Shown here one piece after another: positions 1 through 12,828 of a stretch of 64,000 nt of DNA. Position 1 is the first letter of the stretch, and each line of letters begins with the position of its first letter. Below the pieces are notes generated by a model. It had not been told where the DNA came from. It ran no database searches and saw nothing but the letters and a program-made list of their open reading frames with translations. Made by a program: the position numbers and the translations under genes. Origin of the DNA: Antitrichia curtipendula (lineage: Eukaryota; Streptophyta; Bryopsida; Hypnales; Leucodontaceae); assembly GCA_951230915.1 (NCBI GenBank), contig OX579634.1, positions 49,675,570 through 49,739,569 of the forward strand, written 5' to 3'.

Positions 1-1110
1 TCTTCAACTCTAAAGGTAAACCCACTTGATTACATCGTATAGTGCCTATGGCATAGATGTGGATAGAAGCCAGTTCCATGAATAAGCTGATGCTAGAAAA
101 AAAAGTTATCATACACAAGAAAATGCCCCTTGCCTCCAAGGCCATGTACTAGGTCCATGACCACGTTGTGGGCTAATTGGGGTTGTCCACGGACAACCAC
201 TGGTACATCTTGGACTCCCACATTAGGAATTGCTCCACCATAAATGTCAAAAGTATAAACATACTTTGATTTCGAATCCACTAGGCACCACACTTTGATG
301 CCCCATTTTTGTGTTTTTTTGGGCATATATTGTCTAGCGGGACAATATGAATCCTTACACCTAATCATCATCTCATCAATCATGAGGTACATCCCTAGTG
401 TCCAATTGCCTTTGAAGCTCTTTCTTATCATTCACTAGCCAACGAACTTGTCCCATTTTGTCATAGCCCGGTATTCTCTCTCTCACGCATAATTGGCCGG
501 ATTGGTAATATGAAGACATCTTGTGATTGCTTGATATCTAGCACAAGTAAAAACTTGGAAAATTCAAGGACAATGGAAGAAAGTACCTTTTTTTGTCTAG
601 TAGGTCTTCATGTTTGGTTGTCTCTTCAATCCCATGAATATGTACACCGCCAAGAATGCCTTCAAAGCTGCTACGATTAATGGCGTCCACATTGGTCCTC
701 CGGGTAAATTTTGGTCTTCAACCGGTGTTGTTGCATACCGGTTAGTTTCCATCACAATCTTCCTCAAAAGAGTGAACGACCAAAATAAAGAGAACAAGGC
801 CATGAATGATGGCATTCTACAAAAATGTCTATTGGGGCAAGGCATGCCAACAAATGAAAGGCAATCATGTGAATATGTAGAATTATTTTGGGCCCATGTT
901 GATTCTCTAAAAAGATGTTTTACACCATTGGGATTAGCGGGATCCTCATCATCACCACTTTCACTTTCCTCATGGAGGAGTTCGTTTTGCCCATCTAAAT
1001 CCTCACTTTCACTCCCTAGAATGTTTACCTCAGAATTGTAATCTTCATTGAAAAAACCAAAATCTTCAAATGACCACTCTAAGTTTTCGAATTCATCCTA
1101 GAGCACCCTG
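1..1110 (-). mobile_element. Decayed piggyBac-type transposase (DDE_Tnp_1_7 family), runs off the left edge
   Basis: Minus-strand translation gives piggyBac transposase pieces in order. An acidic N-terminal stretch lies at about 1050-850. The ETNRYA and AFLAVYIFMGL motifs lie in 845-597. The core, 431-93, contains IDEMM, QYMPKK, KWGIKVW and YDNFF. A further piece with SISLFMELA and GTIRCNQVGLP lies in 92-1. These are conserved landmarks of piggyBac transposases, which cut and paste DNA at TTAA sites; the Asp residues in IDEMM and YDNFF fit catalytic positions. The copy is broken: an in-frame stop follows MKTY near 600, the reading frame shifts between 597 and 431, and it shifts again near 93. 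The 3' part is outside the window. Family assignment is firm; activity is very unlikely. Confidence 0.85.
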
Positions 1111-1419
1111 TGCCTAGGTACCCCTTTTGAAGACCCAATAGGAACAAAAGTTTCATCCGGCCGTTGGGAGGCTAGGCTAGGTGCCTGCCACCTCGCCACG
1201 TGCTGGCTTGGCGGTGGGTATCCAGTCCCCTCCTGATTGCTAGCCTAACGCCCATGTGCCCAGTCAGCATGACACTCTGGGCAGGGCCAGCTTCTGCTTG
1301 TGGTCAGGCTCTCCTTCGGATTCGGGTGTCTGATGTAACGGTCACATCTTGGACTCTCCCAATTGCGAGGCTCTCTATCTTCATCTTCTCGCATAACTAG
1401 GTCTCCGCCTTCGTTTTCA

Positions 1420-3490
1420 TGCCTACGTCAAAACGTCAATATTGGGCGTTGTCTTGCTCCGGATGAGTGTAGCATCTCTGGTGGCCAATCGAACTTGTTG
1501 ATGCCAAGGTGGGAGTCATCGGAGGTGTTATTATTGGATTTGCAAAACAACTCGTCGCAACTGGACTCTCTTCCATGGCGAGGTAAGTCTTGATCTTGCG
1601 ACACGATGAACTCGTCTGTAGCATCGTCGATTTGCATTTCTCCAATGTCAATGACAAAGTTTTTGTCATCTTCAGGGTGGAGACAAACCTGCGGTAGTGG
1701 CAACATCACCGGTTGGTGGGATCAATCACCCCTGCTAATCAGAGTGCTGCGCTGAGGGTCTTTGCAATTGGCGCATGGATGCCCAAGGTTTGTGGTAGTC
1801 CCAAAATGGAAGCTTAGCTGTGCTCTCATCCCAGGCCGGTCCAAGTTATCGCGGTGGTTTGAAGTCACCGGAGTTGCCCAGTCGAAGCTGCTGAGGTCCC
1901 TATCGATTGACGCTCCCGGGAAGAAGTCAGTGAAGTAGGCATTTGTGGTCGGCGCCTCTAGGAAGAAATCGCCACAACATGTGTTTGTCTGCGATGCTGA
2001 AGCTTGGTCAGCGTTGCGTTTGGAGGGAAGTGTTGTCCACAACAACCCAGTCCATGTGAGGTCTCCATTGACAGGCGCTTGGTCGCCGTAGGGATCAATG
2101 TGCTCCGGACTCGGAGTTGGACTGGCACTCTCAATGCACTAGGAAGGGAGGGCAAGGTCGTCTTCGATATTGCCGTTCTTTGCAGCTTCAGGAGCGCGCC
2201 TCCCCGCATCGATCCGAGCACTTCGGCGTGGCGGCAGGTCATCAGAGGCAAGCTGCCAAGAACACAGGTAAGGTGGTCAAAACCTTAAGTGCATTGTTCT
2301 GCTTGATTGTACTTTTGCAGTGAATGAACAAAGCTTTCTCACGATAGTCCATGTACGCCACAGTGCACTTTGTGAGCTTTAGTACAACAACTGAGCCAAG
2401 TCGAAACAACCACGGTCTAGTTATAGTGCAAGATTGCATTTGGACAGCTTTGCTAGATGCAGTGATAGAATAGGTTTACAGTACAAGCAATAGGAAGGCA
2501 ATGCAAGAATTTAGGTATGAAGTAGAAGAATGCAATGAAAGAGGAATTGTATGACGTACCCATTTCCCCTTCTGGAAGCGCGATAGTCTCGGCATTTCGT
2601 TTTTTTCCTAGTGTACTAGTTTTGACTTGTAGGTCTGGCCAGACGTTGCATTTGATGAAGCAGGGAATGTCTTTGTGGAACTGCTGTCTTGAACGCCAGC
2701 CTAGTGCATGAGCAGCTTGCCTGTAAAAATGATGTCGATAGTTTGGTGCTTGTGGATTCCGTGGCCACTTAGATGTCCCTTTTCGGATAGGCAAAGATCT
2801 CAAGTGTGAGATTTGAAGTAGTGCCACAACTTTTTCAACTTGGAAAGGAGTAGCCCCTTTACGATCCATAAGTAACACTTGCAATTACTCTTGCAGGATG
2901 TGAACAAGTTGAATAAATACAGGGGTTGCACTCGTGACACCTTTTGAAGCTCCTCCCTGCTGCCTTGCAGCTGTGACACCACTCGAAGCTCCTTCCTCTT
3001 GATTAGGTCTTGAGACACTAGCTGAAGTTGCTACTTGTATAGAATCAATGTGACAATTGGTGCTTTGGAGAGTAGGTCCTAAATTACTATTGCCAATGCT
3101 GCTGATCTTTGAAACACTCTTGAATTCACTCTCATTGCATCCTAGAGCAAAAGACTCCTTCACTAAACCTGCCCCATCCATACCGTAAATTCAGAATTCT
3201 CCTTTCTCTGTCTAGTATGTGAAAGTTGTTGTTGCTAAGTAGTTGTGCTTGAAGAAGTAGGTCATGCTTTGTAGTTATGGACTTGTAAAGAGGTGTTGGA
3301 ACCCATGGTCCTATGTGGTTGCAAAACTAAATTGGCGGCTGTATTGAATTTTAGTAGCTCTGGTTTTGATGTGGCCGCTGATGGCTTGTTTATGTTGCCT
3401 TCAATTTTAGGAGAGATGCCTCTTCCTTTTGTCAAGGATAGAGTACATATGGGTTTTAGATTGTGCAATTTTTTTGGTAATTTGTGCAAG
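1420..3490 (-). other. Gene-like region of unknown function
   Basis: This stretch is richer in GC than its surroundings and has several minus-strand open segments (about 3489-3262, 3181-2885, 2884-2560, 2250-1722 and 1709-1428) bounded by plausible splice sites. Examples are a GTACGT donor near 2560 and a TTGGCAG acceptor near 2250. One segment contains the motifs YRHHFYRQ and CNVWPD; the segment at 1709-1428 is rich in Asp, Glu and Ser. I do not recognise a family and could not join the segments into one convincing reading frame. It lies just upstream of the piggyBac transposase remnant on the same strand, so it may be extra transposon coding sequence, a captured host gene or a decayed gene. 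Confidence 0.3.
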
Positions 3491-3929
3491 TAGAATTAGA
3501 ATTTTAGCAGTGATCTACAAACATTATGATGAATTACAAACCTAATAACAAAAAAATGTTTTGCATTGAAGAGTTGTGCATTTGTATCATGAAATCTTGA
3601 TTTTCCTTGCCATGATGTTCCTAAAGAATTTTAGATGGGGATTTTCCTAAATTGCCTTGTAAGACATAACTTAGATGTGGCAGTTACATTGTCCATGTCC
3701 CAACTACTTGAATCACAATCTGAAATAACCAGACAGTGGGTGCATTTATGTAGTTTGTAGCATGTCAATTCAGACCCGATCTTGGATCCAACCATCCCAT
3801 GTTGGGATACTCTGCCCTTTGAGGTGCCCTCACAGCTATGGGCACTTTCCTGAAATTTTGACTGTAGTGTTGGAAGGCCCACCCATGTTGCCCCAGTTGA
3901 CCAACAAACCACATTTTGCATTATAATTT

Positions 3930-5120
3930 TTCCCTCGTATATCCAAATCCAAATTTTTTTTGCTCATCAAAGATATTCCTCGGATACACCTTGTATAAAA
4001 CTTTGGGCTTCAACAAGTCAAATCTCTATTTACAGGTACCTGTCCAAAAAAGTGATGTTGCCAAAATCACTAGTCTGGTCTTTTAGGGGTTAAATACCTT
4101 TTCATTCATCCCAAGTAATTCTTGAATCTTTGAAAGATAATCTTTCTATATGACTTATTTGATGAAAGTGAGGTAAATAATATCTTTCCACAACTCTACA
4201 AGCAAAAATGTGTAAAAATCCCCCCAAAGATTAAGATATTCAAGAACTAAAAGATTAACGCTAAGGGGCATCAAAGAACTGTATATAGATCAAATAGTTA
4301 AGTGATAATGCTACAAAAGGAACATTTGTATTAACCTTGAGAGGGATAAAAAAAAACCTTGATGATGGAGGGTTGAGATTGGATAGGAATAAAGTGGGCT
4401 TATTTTTTTACTTTCAAAAATTAAAATTTTTTGCCCTTGGCGTAAATATATATTAGAGTAAAAAAGACCCATTCCAAACATTTTGCCTATTCTAGATAAG
4501 TAGAAATTTGTCCTCATGTGATCAACCTAAAACTAAACTTCATTCTTGAATAATTAAGCTTTGGGTCACAATAGGATCAATATTTTGTCAAAAATTATAA
4601 CTTCAGCTAATATCACCTTCTAATATATTTGTCTAAGTGTGGAAAAAAACAAAAAATTTATCAATTGTATTATAAGAGCAAATCAAACGTTCTACCAATA
4701 ATCTCATCAACCTTATACCTTCTTTACTTTCAATTTTTATATTATAAATCATATTATATAACTTCTATTCATTTGACAAGCATCCAAAATATAGAAGACA
4801 ATCGCATACCAATTTTCTATTGAAAATAGGAGACTTTGCATTATAAAACACCTCAACCGATAAATTTTTGTTATACAAAGTTCCATTTTGGCTTTGTGTT
4901 TGTATGAAATAAGGTGTCTCCACTCTCCAACCTTTGCTCATATTAGGGGGTGATCCTTATTTAGTTTATGCCTTCAAAGATATTTATTACCCTATATAGA
5001 ATTGGAGGCATTTCACTTATTTTAAGGTTTTGAAAATCCTCTAAAGTTGAATGAAGTCAATTTGAAACTTATTGATTAGAAAAGCTTATTTTAAATGCTT
5101 TAAATGTTTATTATATTTAT
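3930..5120. other. AT-rich intergenic DNA with a transposon end
   Basis: No coding signal is seen. The segment includes a CTTTTAGGGG-TTAA end at 4080-4093, which reads as the right terminus of a TTAA-type element; no matching left terminus was found to its left inside the window. Confidence 0.5.
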
Positions 5121-5124
5121 TTAT

Positions 5125-6002
5125 CCCCTAAAGGACTATTGTCCCTTCAAGAGACAAATTTTTGAAACTTTTCTCAAAGATAGAAAATTTGATTATCTTT
5201 GTTGGAATATAATTTGTTTTTCATTGGTGCCTGGGAACTAAAATTTTGCGTAGATAGCTCAAAAGTCAAAACAAGGGAGACTGGTCAATAGAAAAAAAAT
5301 TCAAAAATTTGAATTCAATTTAATTATTTTCATATAGATTATATTTTTGTATACACGGAAAGCTTTGATTAAATTCATTTGAATGAGTGATGTGAAAGTT
5401 AAGAACAATCTTGTTTTTCAAGCAATCTAAGCAACTTCATGAAAAAATAAATTGTAGGTTTCATTTCTGAATGCAATTTTTACAATTTTTTCAGAAAAAA
5501 AAGAGTTCTACATGGTTTAGTTTGCTTGATAGAACAATCCTACCATTGAAATTTGTACATTGTATTTCCGTCTTAGAGATATTAATAATTTACATTTTTC
5601 GTCTATCTTGTACCTACTTCTATTTAATAATAATTTTGAAATGAAAATTAAGTTTTATATTTTTTTCTCCTAGACTCTCAACTCAATTTTCCACCATAAA
5701 GATTTAAACCTCAAAACTTTGTAGTGCAAAAAATTTAAATCAAGAAGTTTCAAAGTCAAATAATCTAGTCTTGCAATGATTGAACAAAAAAACTTGGTTT
5801 CTTCACTTTGTACGCAAATATCTTGCAATCTATGCAGTTAAAAATTTTGAAATTTATTCCACAAATTTTCATACTAATTAGGTGCAAGATCATGTCGTCA
5901 TATGTGCCAAAAAAAAAAATTATCAATTTTTTTACTCTTTACAATAGAAATGGCAGTTTTTAGTGTTTTTTGGTTCAAAAAAAGGCTTTGATCTTTTGGG
6001 AG
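5125..6002 (+). mobile_element. TTAA-type MITE, family C copy
   Basis: An 878-bp non-coding element starts CCCCTAAAGGAC after TTAT (5121-5124) and ends TTTTGGGAG before TTAA (6003-6006). Its interior (about 5340-5950) is similar to the elements at 29656-30229 and 42728-44018, and in inverted orientation to 33501-34385 and 54445-55324. The ends and the TTAA-like target fit a piggyBac-derived MITE. Confidence 0.6.
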
Positions 6003-6308
6003 TTAAGCCTAGTTCTTTTTCAAGGAATTTCTTACAAATAGATAGTATAGCAAATATGCTGATGTATGTAACAATTGGATTTGTAAAATTGAATGTTTTA
6101 TATTTTTTTAGAGCATTGGATAGATACTTCAAGAGTTTATTAAGCTACTAAACGCATGTAATAAGAAATTATCCAAGAATCTATATAGAATAATGACCAA
6201 AATGACCACTACAAATTATCAAACATGTACATTAAGTTTTATTTTTTTGAATAAAGGAGAAAAAAATTAAATTAAACTCCAATGCTTTTTTGGATTGGCA
6301 TAAATTAA

Positions 6309-6946
6309 CCCCTAAAGATATCAATGTTTTCAAGCCCAAAGTTGCTTCAAAGTACGTAGCCCAAAGCAAGGCTATAATCTTCATCTATATTTTTCATTAA
6401 AAAACTCAACCATAGGATCGTTCAACTAAATTGTTAGAATACACCCTCTTAAAATTTCAAAACAAGAAACCTTACCAATCGCAAGATTGAGTTGTTTGAA
6501 TTTCAAGAAGAAGTATTTTTTAACTCTTTCTAAATGGTTAGATTTCATCTTTCAAACTTTTTACACAAAAATGTGTAGATCCTGCCACTTATTACTCTCT
6601 ATAATATGTTGAAAAAATAAGTTCGAAATACATATTAAAAATTTAAAACAATTTTTTTTTTATATTCATGCTTGAAATAAAATAATAAGTCAAAAAACTA
6701 GAGTATGATTTAAACACTAAATTGTTAAGAATTTAGTTATGGAATTGAAAAATGCCAGTTTCAATGGTTGTAATGTTATAATAGACAATATACATCCTAT
6801 ATTTTTATTTTTATTTCAAAAATATCAAAGATTGAGTTAAATAAAGGACTTCAAACTTTATTATAGAGAATTTTTTTTATGACTATCCACAAACTAAAAT
6901 TCCTCATAACTTTCATCTCATTAATCAATATGGAATGATTAAAGCT

Positions 6947-7020
<74 letters not shown>

Positions 7021-7278
7021 CCAATCTCAATTTTGTAGCTCATTAAATTTTTTTATTTTTTAAGGTGCCTAAGTTGCCGGTTGAGCAATGAAATTTACAT
7101 ATCATACAATAACTTCTTAACCATGGAGTCAAAAGTTATGAAAATTATTGTGCATTAAAACTACTCCTTGGGCACATGTTGTATGAAAATTTTAAAGAAA
7201 AAAAAGAGAAATTCCATTTATAGTAAGCTATTCAAAATTACTATGTTACCAAAAAACGGTACTTGGACCTTTAGAGGG
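6309..7278 (+). mobile_element. TTAA-type MITE, family D copy 1
   Basis: A 970-bp element starts CCCCTAAAGATATC after TTAA (6305-6308) and ends CTTTAGAGGG before TAAG, a likely mutated TTAA. From about 6720 it matches 33375-33500 plus 34386-34838, including an (AT)n tract at the same internal position, so the two are copies of one family. It has no coding potential. Confidence 0.6.
6951..7019. repeat. (AT)n microsatellite
   Basis: About 34 AT dinucleotides lie inside family D copy 1. A similar tract sits at the homologous place in the other copy, so the repeat travels with the element. Confidence 0.95.
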
Positions 7279-7282
7279 TAAG

Positions 7283-9755
7283 AGTCTGTTCATTTTGTAT
7301 CTTATATGAAGCGGAATACGAGCAACCATAAGTGACTCCCAAACCATCTACCTCTACTAAAATTACAAAAAATAAAACAAAAAATTTCTTTTAGATAAAT
7401 GAAGTTGTTAGCGGTAAATTATGGTCATAATGTGTATATGAGTGTATATATTTTCTTATAATCAACTTTTTTAGAATTTAGTTTCTAAGTTAGAATATGT
7501 AAATATTTATTTTTTAGGATGGTTAAAATAAATGTGGCATTTATGGGAGAGGTTGGTTATTTATTTTTATTTTTATGTAACAGGATGTAAGTAAAAAATT
7601 TATCACAATGTTATTGATATTATTTAGTGTTTGATTTATGGAAAATTTGGGTATTTTTAGTTTGACATGTAATATTTGGAAAGATGGAATATGTGTCATG
7701 CCTTTGGCTCTTGCAAAGTTGTATATTTCATCCCATACTGTCTGTAGTATTTGGTATAAGTGTTTAGTATTTATTTATTTTGGTTTCTATTGATGATGGG
7801 AGAGAAGCGTTCATTGCAATGTGAAAAATTCTATGAATTGTAATTTATGATTCTTGCAAGAGAGTGTTGGATGGAGGATTTCCATATTTTGTGTTTGGGA
7901 GGCATAGAATTTAAAGGCAAAGTTGTTTACTAAAGGTGCAATTATTTGGTGTGGTGCATATACAATTGTGTAAAGTAGGTACCTCCCAAACCGCTACTAA
8001 TTGCTTAATTATTGTTAATAAACTGTTTAAATTTTCATATTTCCTTATTGGCAAGTGAAAAGAGGTTCCAATGCACCAAAGAACACAACATTTAAAATAA
8101 ACCAGTCTATTCCCGTCAGCTTCCTATTTCCGACATCTTACTTTTGGCCCCATTACCACCCTGAAACTCATCTAAGTCCATCTATTTTTCTGACAAAATC
8201 AGCTCATTAATTTCAGCTTGGGTAACGTGTCTACCATTGATTGGTGGATACCCAAGTACTCATAGATACAATCTATGGCGGTAATGGGTTGTTGATCTGA
8301 CTTATATAAATTAATCCATGGGCGGATTTGTAATTTCAGGGCAGTCAAGTTCAATAATTCATAGAAATTTCAATTTTCATCAAAAAATTATAATTCCACT
8401 TGGGTTTGATTTGTGAAACATGCATACACCTTTGAAAAATAGGTGACCCCATTGAAGTTGACTCCAACATAGTCAGATCGCAAATCAGGGTGGTAATAGG
8501 CTTGTCTACCTTAGATATTGTATGCAAAAGTTATGAAGGAACAAAGTTTGGTCCTAAAAACGTTTCTTTTACATGGTACATCATTGATTTTGGAGATGTA
8601 CATAAAGTAAAGATGGTAGTTTTTGGTCAGTGGCGTGTTTTGGGGTGTCCACCATCTCTAGTTAGAAATTGTTTGGTCTGGTCCAATGGTTTATTTTCAA
8701 ATATTCTTGCATTCTATTTTGTGTAACATGTTGTTTGTGTACGTGATATCAATAATTTTTGTATTTCTTCTATTTCTTGGTTATGTTTGTTTATTTAGAG
8801 TGCTTTAAAGTGGGACTTTGTACAATGTCCAACACTTCATTTATGAATTTTTGGATCATCTGGAGATTAGGAGAACTTTGGGAGGCCCAGGTGCGCTCAA
8901 AAATGAATGAAATTTTGAGTTTTGAATTGCATTGGAATCACATTGAAGTCTACTTTATCATCATTACAAATACACTCATCTAATTGAAGATCATACAAAG
9001 AGTTTGATGTTTTCTATATACTATGGACTATCTAGTGTTGCCAACATTTCTGAAAATTACTATTTGTATTCAATGGTGCATATAAGAAATGAATCTTCAC
9101 AATTGCTTTAGAGATACTTATTTTCATACCACTTGAATTGCTTGTATGATTTTTTGCTTGTTCTTCACCCAAATGCAAACAATCTTTGATTGTTCTCTAT
9201 AAAATGGTAGTAGTGTATAAAAGGAATCCAAATTGTTGTATAGCTTTAAATTATTCATTTTTTCACTTGTTCCAATTTTGAAATGCCCTCCAATTCATTT
9301 ACAAATTTTTTAGTCAGTGTTCACTAGAAAATTCAGCAACTTTAGAAAACTCTATTGTGCTAAAAAAATGAACCAAAATTGAAACCACAAATGACGTTGA
9401 AATTGGCACTGTACACCATAGTAGCACTTGTAACCATGTATTTACTTGGTTTAGAGGACATATTGAGCAATTATTTCTTGAAAAATCACTTGCTCCAGTG
9501 AAATGTTTACGAGCATTTCCAATGTATTATCCATATCAGGATTAACAAAGATGTGTTGATTTGTTATTTATGAATTTTCCCAAAATTTATTTGATAGTTT
9601 GTTAAGTGTATTGCAATTTTTTTCCATTTTTTTTCCATTAGAAAATTTTATATGTTGTATTTGTATTTTCATTATTTGAATCTAATTGGTCCTTTGTAAG
9701 GAGTGTTCTGGTGAGAACTAGTGGTCTCTTTGAAGACAAAATGGTGTTGAATAGC
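7283..9755. other. Gene-free AT-rich stretch
   Basis: No gene, RNA or clear mobile element was recognised. Short open frames here lack ATG starts or any family motif. A weak pair of inverted 13-mers (8152 and 8484) was judged too short to call. Confidence 0.5.
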
Positions 9756-9763
9756 CATATTTG

Positions 9764-9997
9764 GGCTGGGGTGAACTGCCCCCTCGCTCGACCTGCCAAA
9801 GTCCATCCAGGGGTGCATATAAAAAAAATCCCCCTATTTTCTGCTGTGTAAAATCTATTTACTGTAGCCCTCTTAGCTAATTTGGGTCTTTGATGGCATG
9901 TATGAATTCAGAATTTGCAAAAAAATTCATACATGGAAAATAAAAAATTTCAGGGTTTTCCTAGGGGGACGAGCAAGGGGGTCAATTCACCCTGGCC
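9764..9997. mobile_element. hAT-like MITE with 8-bp target duplication
   Basis: A 234-bp element is flanked by perfect 8-bp direct repeats CATATTTG (9756-9763 and 9998-10005). Its terminal inverted repeats are about 30 bp: the left begins GGCTGGGGTGAACTGCCCCC, the right (reverse complement) begins GGCCAGGGTGAATTGACCCC. An 8-bp duplication is typical of hAT transposons. No coding capacity. Confidence 0.85.
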
Positions 9998-10036
9998 CAT
10001 ATTTGTAGTCTTTGGAATGTAAGTGGTGTTCTTTAA

Positions 10037-10680
10037 CCCCTAATGCCCAAGGCTTGTTTTGAGCATCTTGAAATTTGCTCTAAGTTGAACAAAATGCCAA
10101 CATTTTGATAAGTTGTATCAATTTTTTTTGAATTGTAACCGTACAAATCCAAACTAGACATGTTAGAGATCTCATAGGAAAAGAAAATACAACAATATCA
10201 CATATGGAGTGAAAGATTATAATGTTTGACCACAAGGGTGTTAAAACTGCAAAAGTGATGTGAAGTCTTTCAATCTTCTTTTCACAAGTCAAATCTAAAA
10301 AGTTGGTGGCCAAAAAAATATGAGGTTAAAGGACCTAACATGTATAATCCCATTCAATTTATGGCTTCTTAAAATCTCTTTTACAATTTTTTTGAATGAA
10401 TTTTGAATGTGATTTTTTCTCCAAGATATAGTGTATTTGAGGCTCATTTCCAAGAGCTCTCAACACTACGAGAAGTCAAGTTGCAATGGGTACCCTTGCA
10501 CAAAATCTTGAATAGAAAAATCACTATAATTTATTTTTAAAATCGAATTTTTGATGCTAAAATTAGACTTCAAGAAGAGCTTTCAAAAATATAAAATACT
10601 AAACATAGAAACTTGGTTAGGTTTTATTTAACTTCAAAGTTTTGCAAACACCAGATTTGGGTGCCTTAGGCATTTAGGGG
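10037..10680 (+). mobile_element. TTAA-type MITE, family A copy 1
   Basis: A 644-bp element is bounded by intact TTAA at 10033-10036 and 10681-10684. The ends are inverted repeats: left CCCCTAATGCCCAAGGC, right (reverse complement) CCCCTAAATGCCTAAGGC. The interior aligns end to end with 28128-28802. TTAA duplication plus CCC-type ends is the piggyBac signature. Confidence 0.85.
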
Positions 10681-10684
10681 TTAA

Positions 10685-11434
10685 TATTTCTTCCTCCTAA
10701 TGCATGTGCTATTCTGTTGTCTTTGACGTTGGAGTGGGCTTTGACTTTTTGTAGTGTTAGTATGGAGTACGAATTTTAAGCATGTTTATTATTAATATGA
10801 GCATGGTTTTATCTGGGTCATTATTTTAGGAGTTTTTTTTTTGCTTTTTTTTCTTGAAACACATTAACAATTTCCATTGATACGGGAAAAAAGTACACAA
10901 AACCAAAGGAACAAGTCCTCATCGGAAATATTTTGGTTTTTCTAAATCTAAAAAGCATCCAACTAACACAAGCAATATAAAGAAAACCCAAGACTAGACA
11001 CCAAAACAAGAGAGCATGAAGCACCCAAGGAAGCCAATACAATGTCAAAGAACATGGTCACCGACCTGAAGTCTACACCCCAAAAGCCTTGGAAGCAGTC
11101 GACACTTTAGTTGAAGAAAATGGGTATTTTATGTGGTTAAGAATAAAGTATATTGATTGAGGTTGTCTGCAAATGTACGTGCTGAATAGTTTTATGAAAG
11201 TATTTGGAGAAGTTTGTAGATTGTTGTGAGTTTTGTTCTAAGTATATTTTGTAGTTCTAGTGATCAAGTAGACAGTTCAATTTTTCCATGTGCATATATT
11301 GTAGATATCCTACGCAACAATTTCTACAATCCAAGTTCCATAGCAAAGTGGATGGATATTCTTGTGGTGGGATAAACGAGCCATTTGTACTATACAATAA
11401 TTGTATTACTAGTTTGCCTGTGCTAATGCCACAA

Positions 11435-11474
<40 letters not shown>

Positions 11475-12824
11475 TGATTTTTTGATTTTTTGATTTGTAA
11501 AAACTTTGGTATTCAATATTTTTTCTTCCATTAGTCAAAACATCACAAAACAAAGCCCGTGCACCCCCTCCTCACCGAGGGCTTTCTAACAATATCAACC
11601 ATGCAAGCGGCAAACACATGGTCTAGGAATTCTCACCATATCAAAAAAAAAACCTATCTTAATGGATGGACTATTGTGCATCTTTTGAACATATAGTGAA
11701 GCAGAGGTCCCAGATGACTCAATTAAACCCAATTTAAATATATTTTAAACTCCCAACCTAAACCCCAATCCCCCAATCGACCCTCCAATCCCAACCCTAA
11801 ACCTACACATCCTCTATTTGTAATTTTATATTACATATGGGATATGCAATCAATATGGGGTATTGTCAATTCTGTCTTCTACATCCTACATGTCTCTATT
11901 GTTTGTATCCATATCCATATTTGCCGTCTATATTTGTATTCATATCCATATCCCAAATTGATGGCTTGAATAAGTGGTGATCTAATAGTTTTTGTTTTTT
12001 TAGAGCTGGGGGGCACGGCAAGGCTCGAGGCATCTTTTCAGTAGATAGTGTGTCATGTAAAGTTGCCACAGTCAAAAGAAAAAATAATTTTCTAATTTTC
12101 TTAGTCATAAAAACTTTGAAATTCCATAACTTTCCCACCCTAGGTTCAAACGCCACGAAACAAAGCCCTTTTACCCTTACTCGTTGAAAGTTTTCCGACA
12201 ACATCAAGAACACGACCAAAGGCACACGGTTGAGGAGATCTCAACTTAATAAACAAACAAACAAAACAAAACAAACAATCTTACTAACTTAATGGATGGA
12301 TTGTTGGATTTTAGATTATGATTTTATGTTAAAGAGGGGTATAGCGTATTTGGTATTTTTGTGTTTATAAAGATGTCAACTGAGGCTGGTGGTGTTGAGT
12401 TCCATTTTTTTATTTATTAACTTTTGACTTTTATTGGGTTATAGGGATGATGGATAGGAATGGTTTAGGTATTTGTAATTTGATAAAGGATTTGTGTAGG
12501 TTCGTTAGTGATCATTTTTTTGGCATTATAGTGCACTAGAAAAAAACAATTTGGCTAAAAATGGCAACAAATCATGAAGTTTTTGCCAGAAAATTTCAAA
12601 TTAAAAAAAATTTAGATGAAATTGCTAGATTGCGGATGAAAACATAATTATGCACATGTGATACATGCTAATGTGATATTTTCTATCCAATATGTGGATG
12701 AATGTTGAAATTTGAAGCATTACCATAACATTTTATATTGCCACTTTGGCACTTTATAAAAATTGAAAAAAAGACCTTGGTACAGATAGGATACAAAGTG
12801 CAAGTGGCTTATAGTTTTGTTTTT
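10685..12824. other. Gene-free stretch with a short dispersed repeat
   Basis: No gene is recognised. Two diverged direct repeats of about 140 bp (11538-11675 and 12149-12307) share the words AACAAAGCCC and CTTAATGGATGGA, and may be SINE or other retroposon ends. A (TAA)n tract lies at 11434-11471. Confidence 0.5.
11434..11471. repeat. (TAA)n microsatellite
   Basis: About twelve perfect trinucleotide units. It produces an artefactual poly-Asn reading frame on the plus strand. Confidence 0.95.
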
Positions 12825-12828
12825 TTAA

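Noticed and set aside
2560..2884. Resemblance of the YRHHFYRQ...CNVWPD segment (minus) to P2X7-type C-terminal domains found near some transposons
   Set aside because: Only a few aligned residues match and the expected upstream cysteine cluster is absent; too weak to call.
8151..8500. Inverted 13-mers ATTACCACCCTGA / TCAGGGTGGTAAT that could bound a small element
   Set aside because: Similarity does not extend beyond about 13 bp and there is no target duplication.
11288..11485. Plus-strand frame with a poly-Asn run
   Set aside because: It is a translation of the (TAA)n microsatellite.
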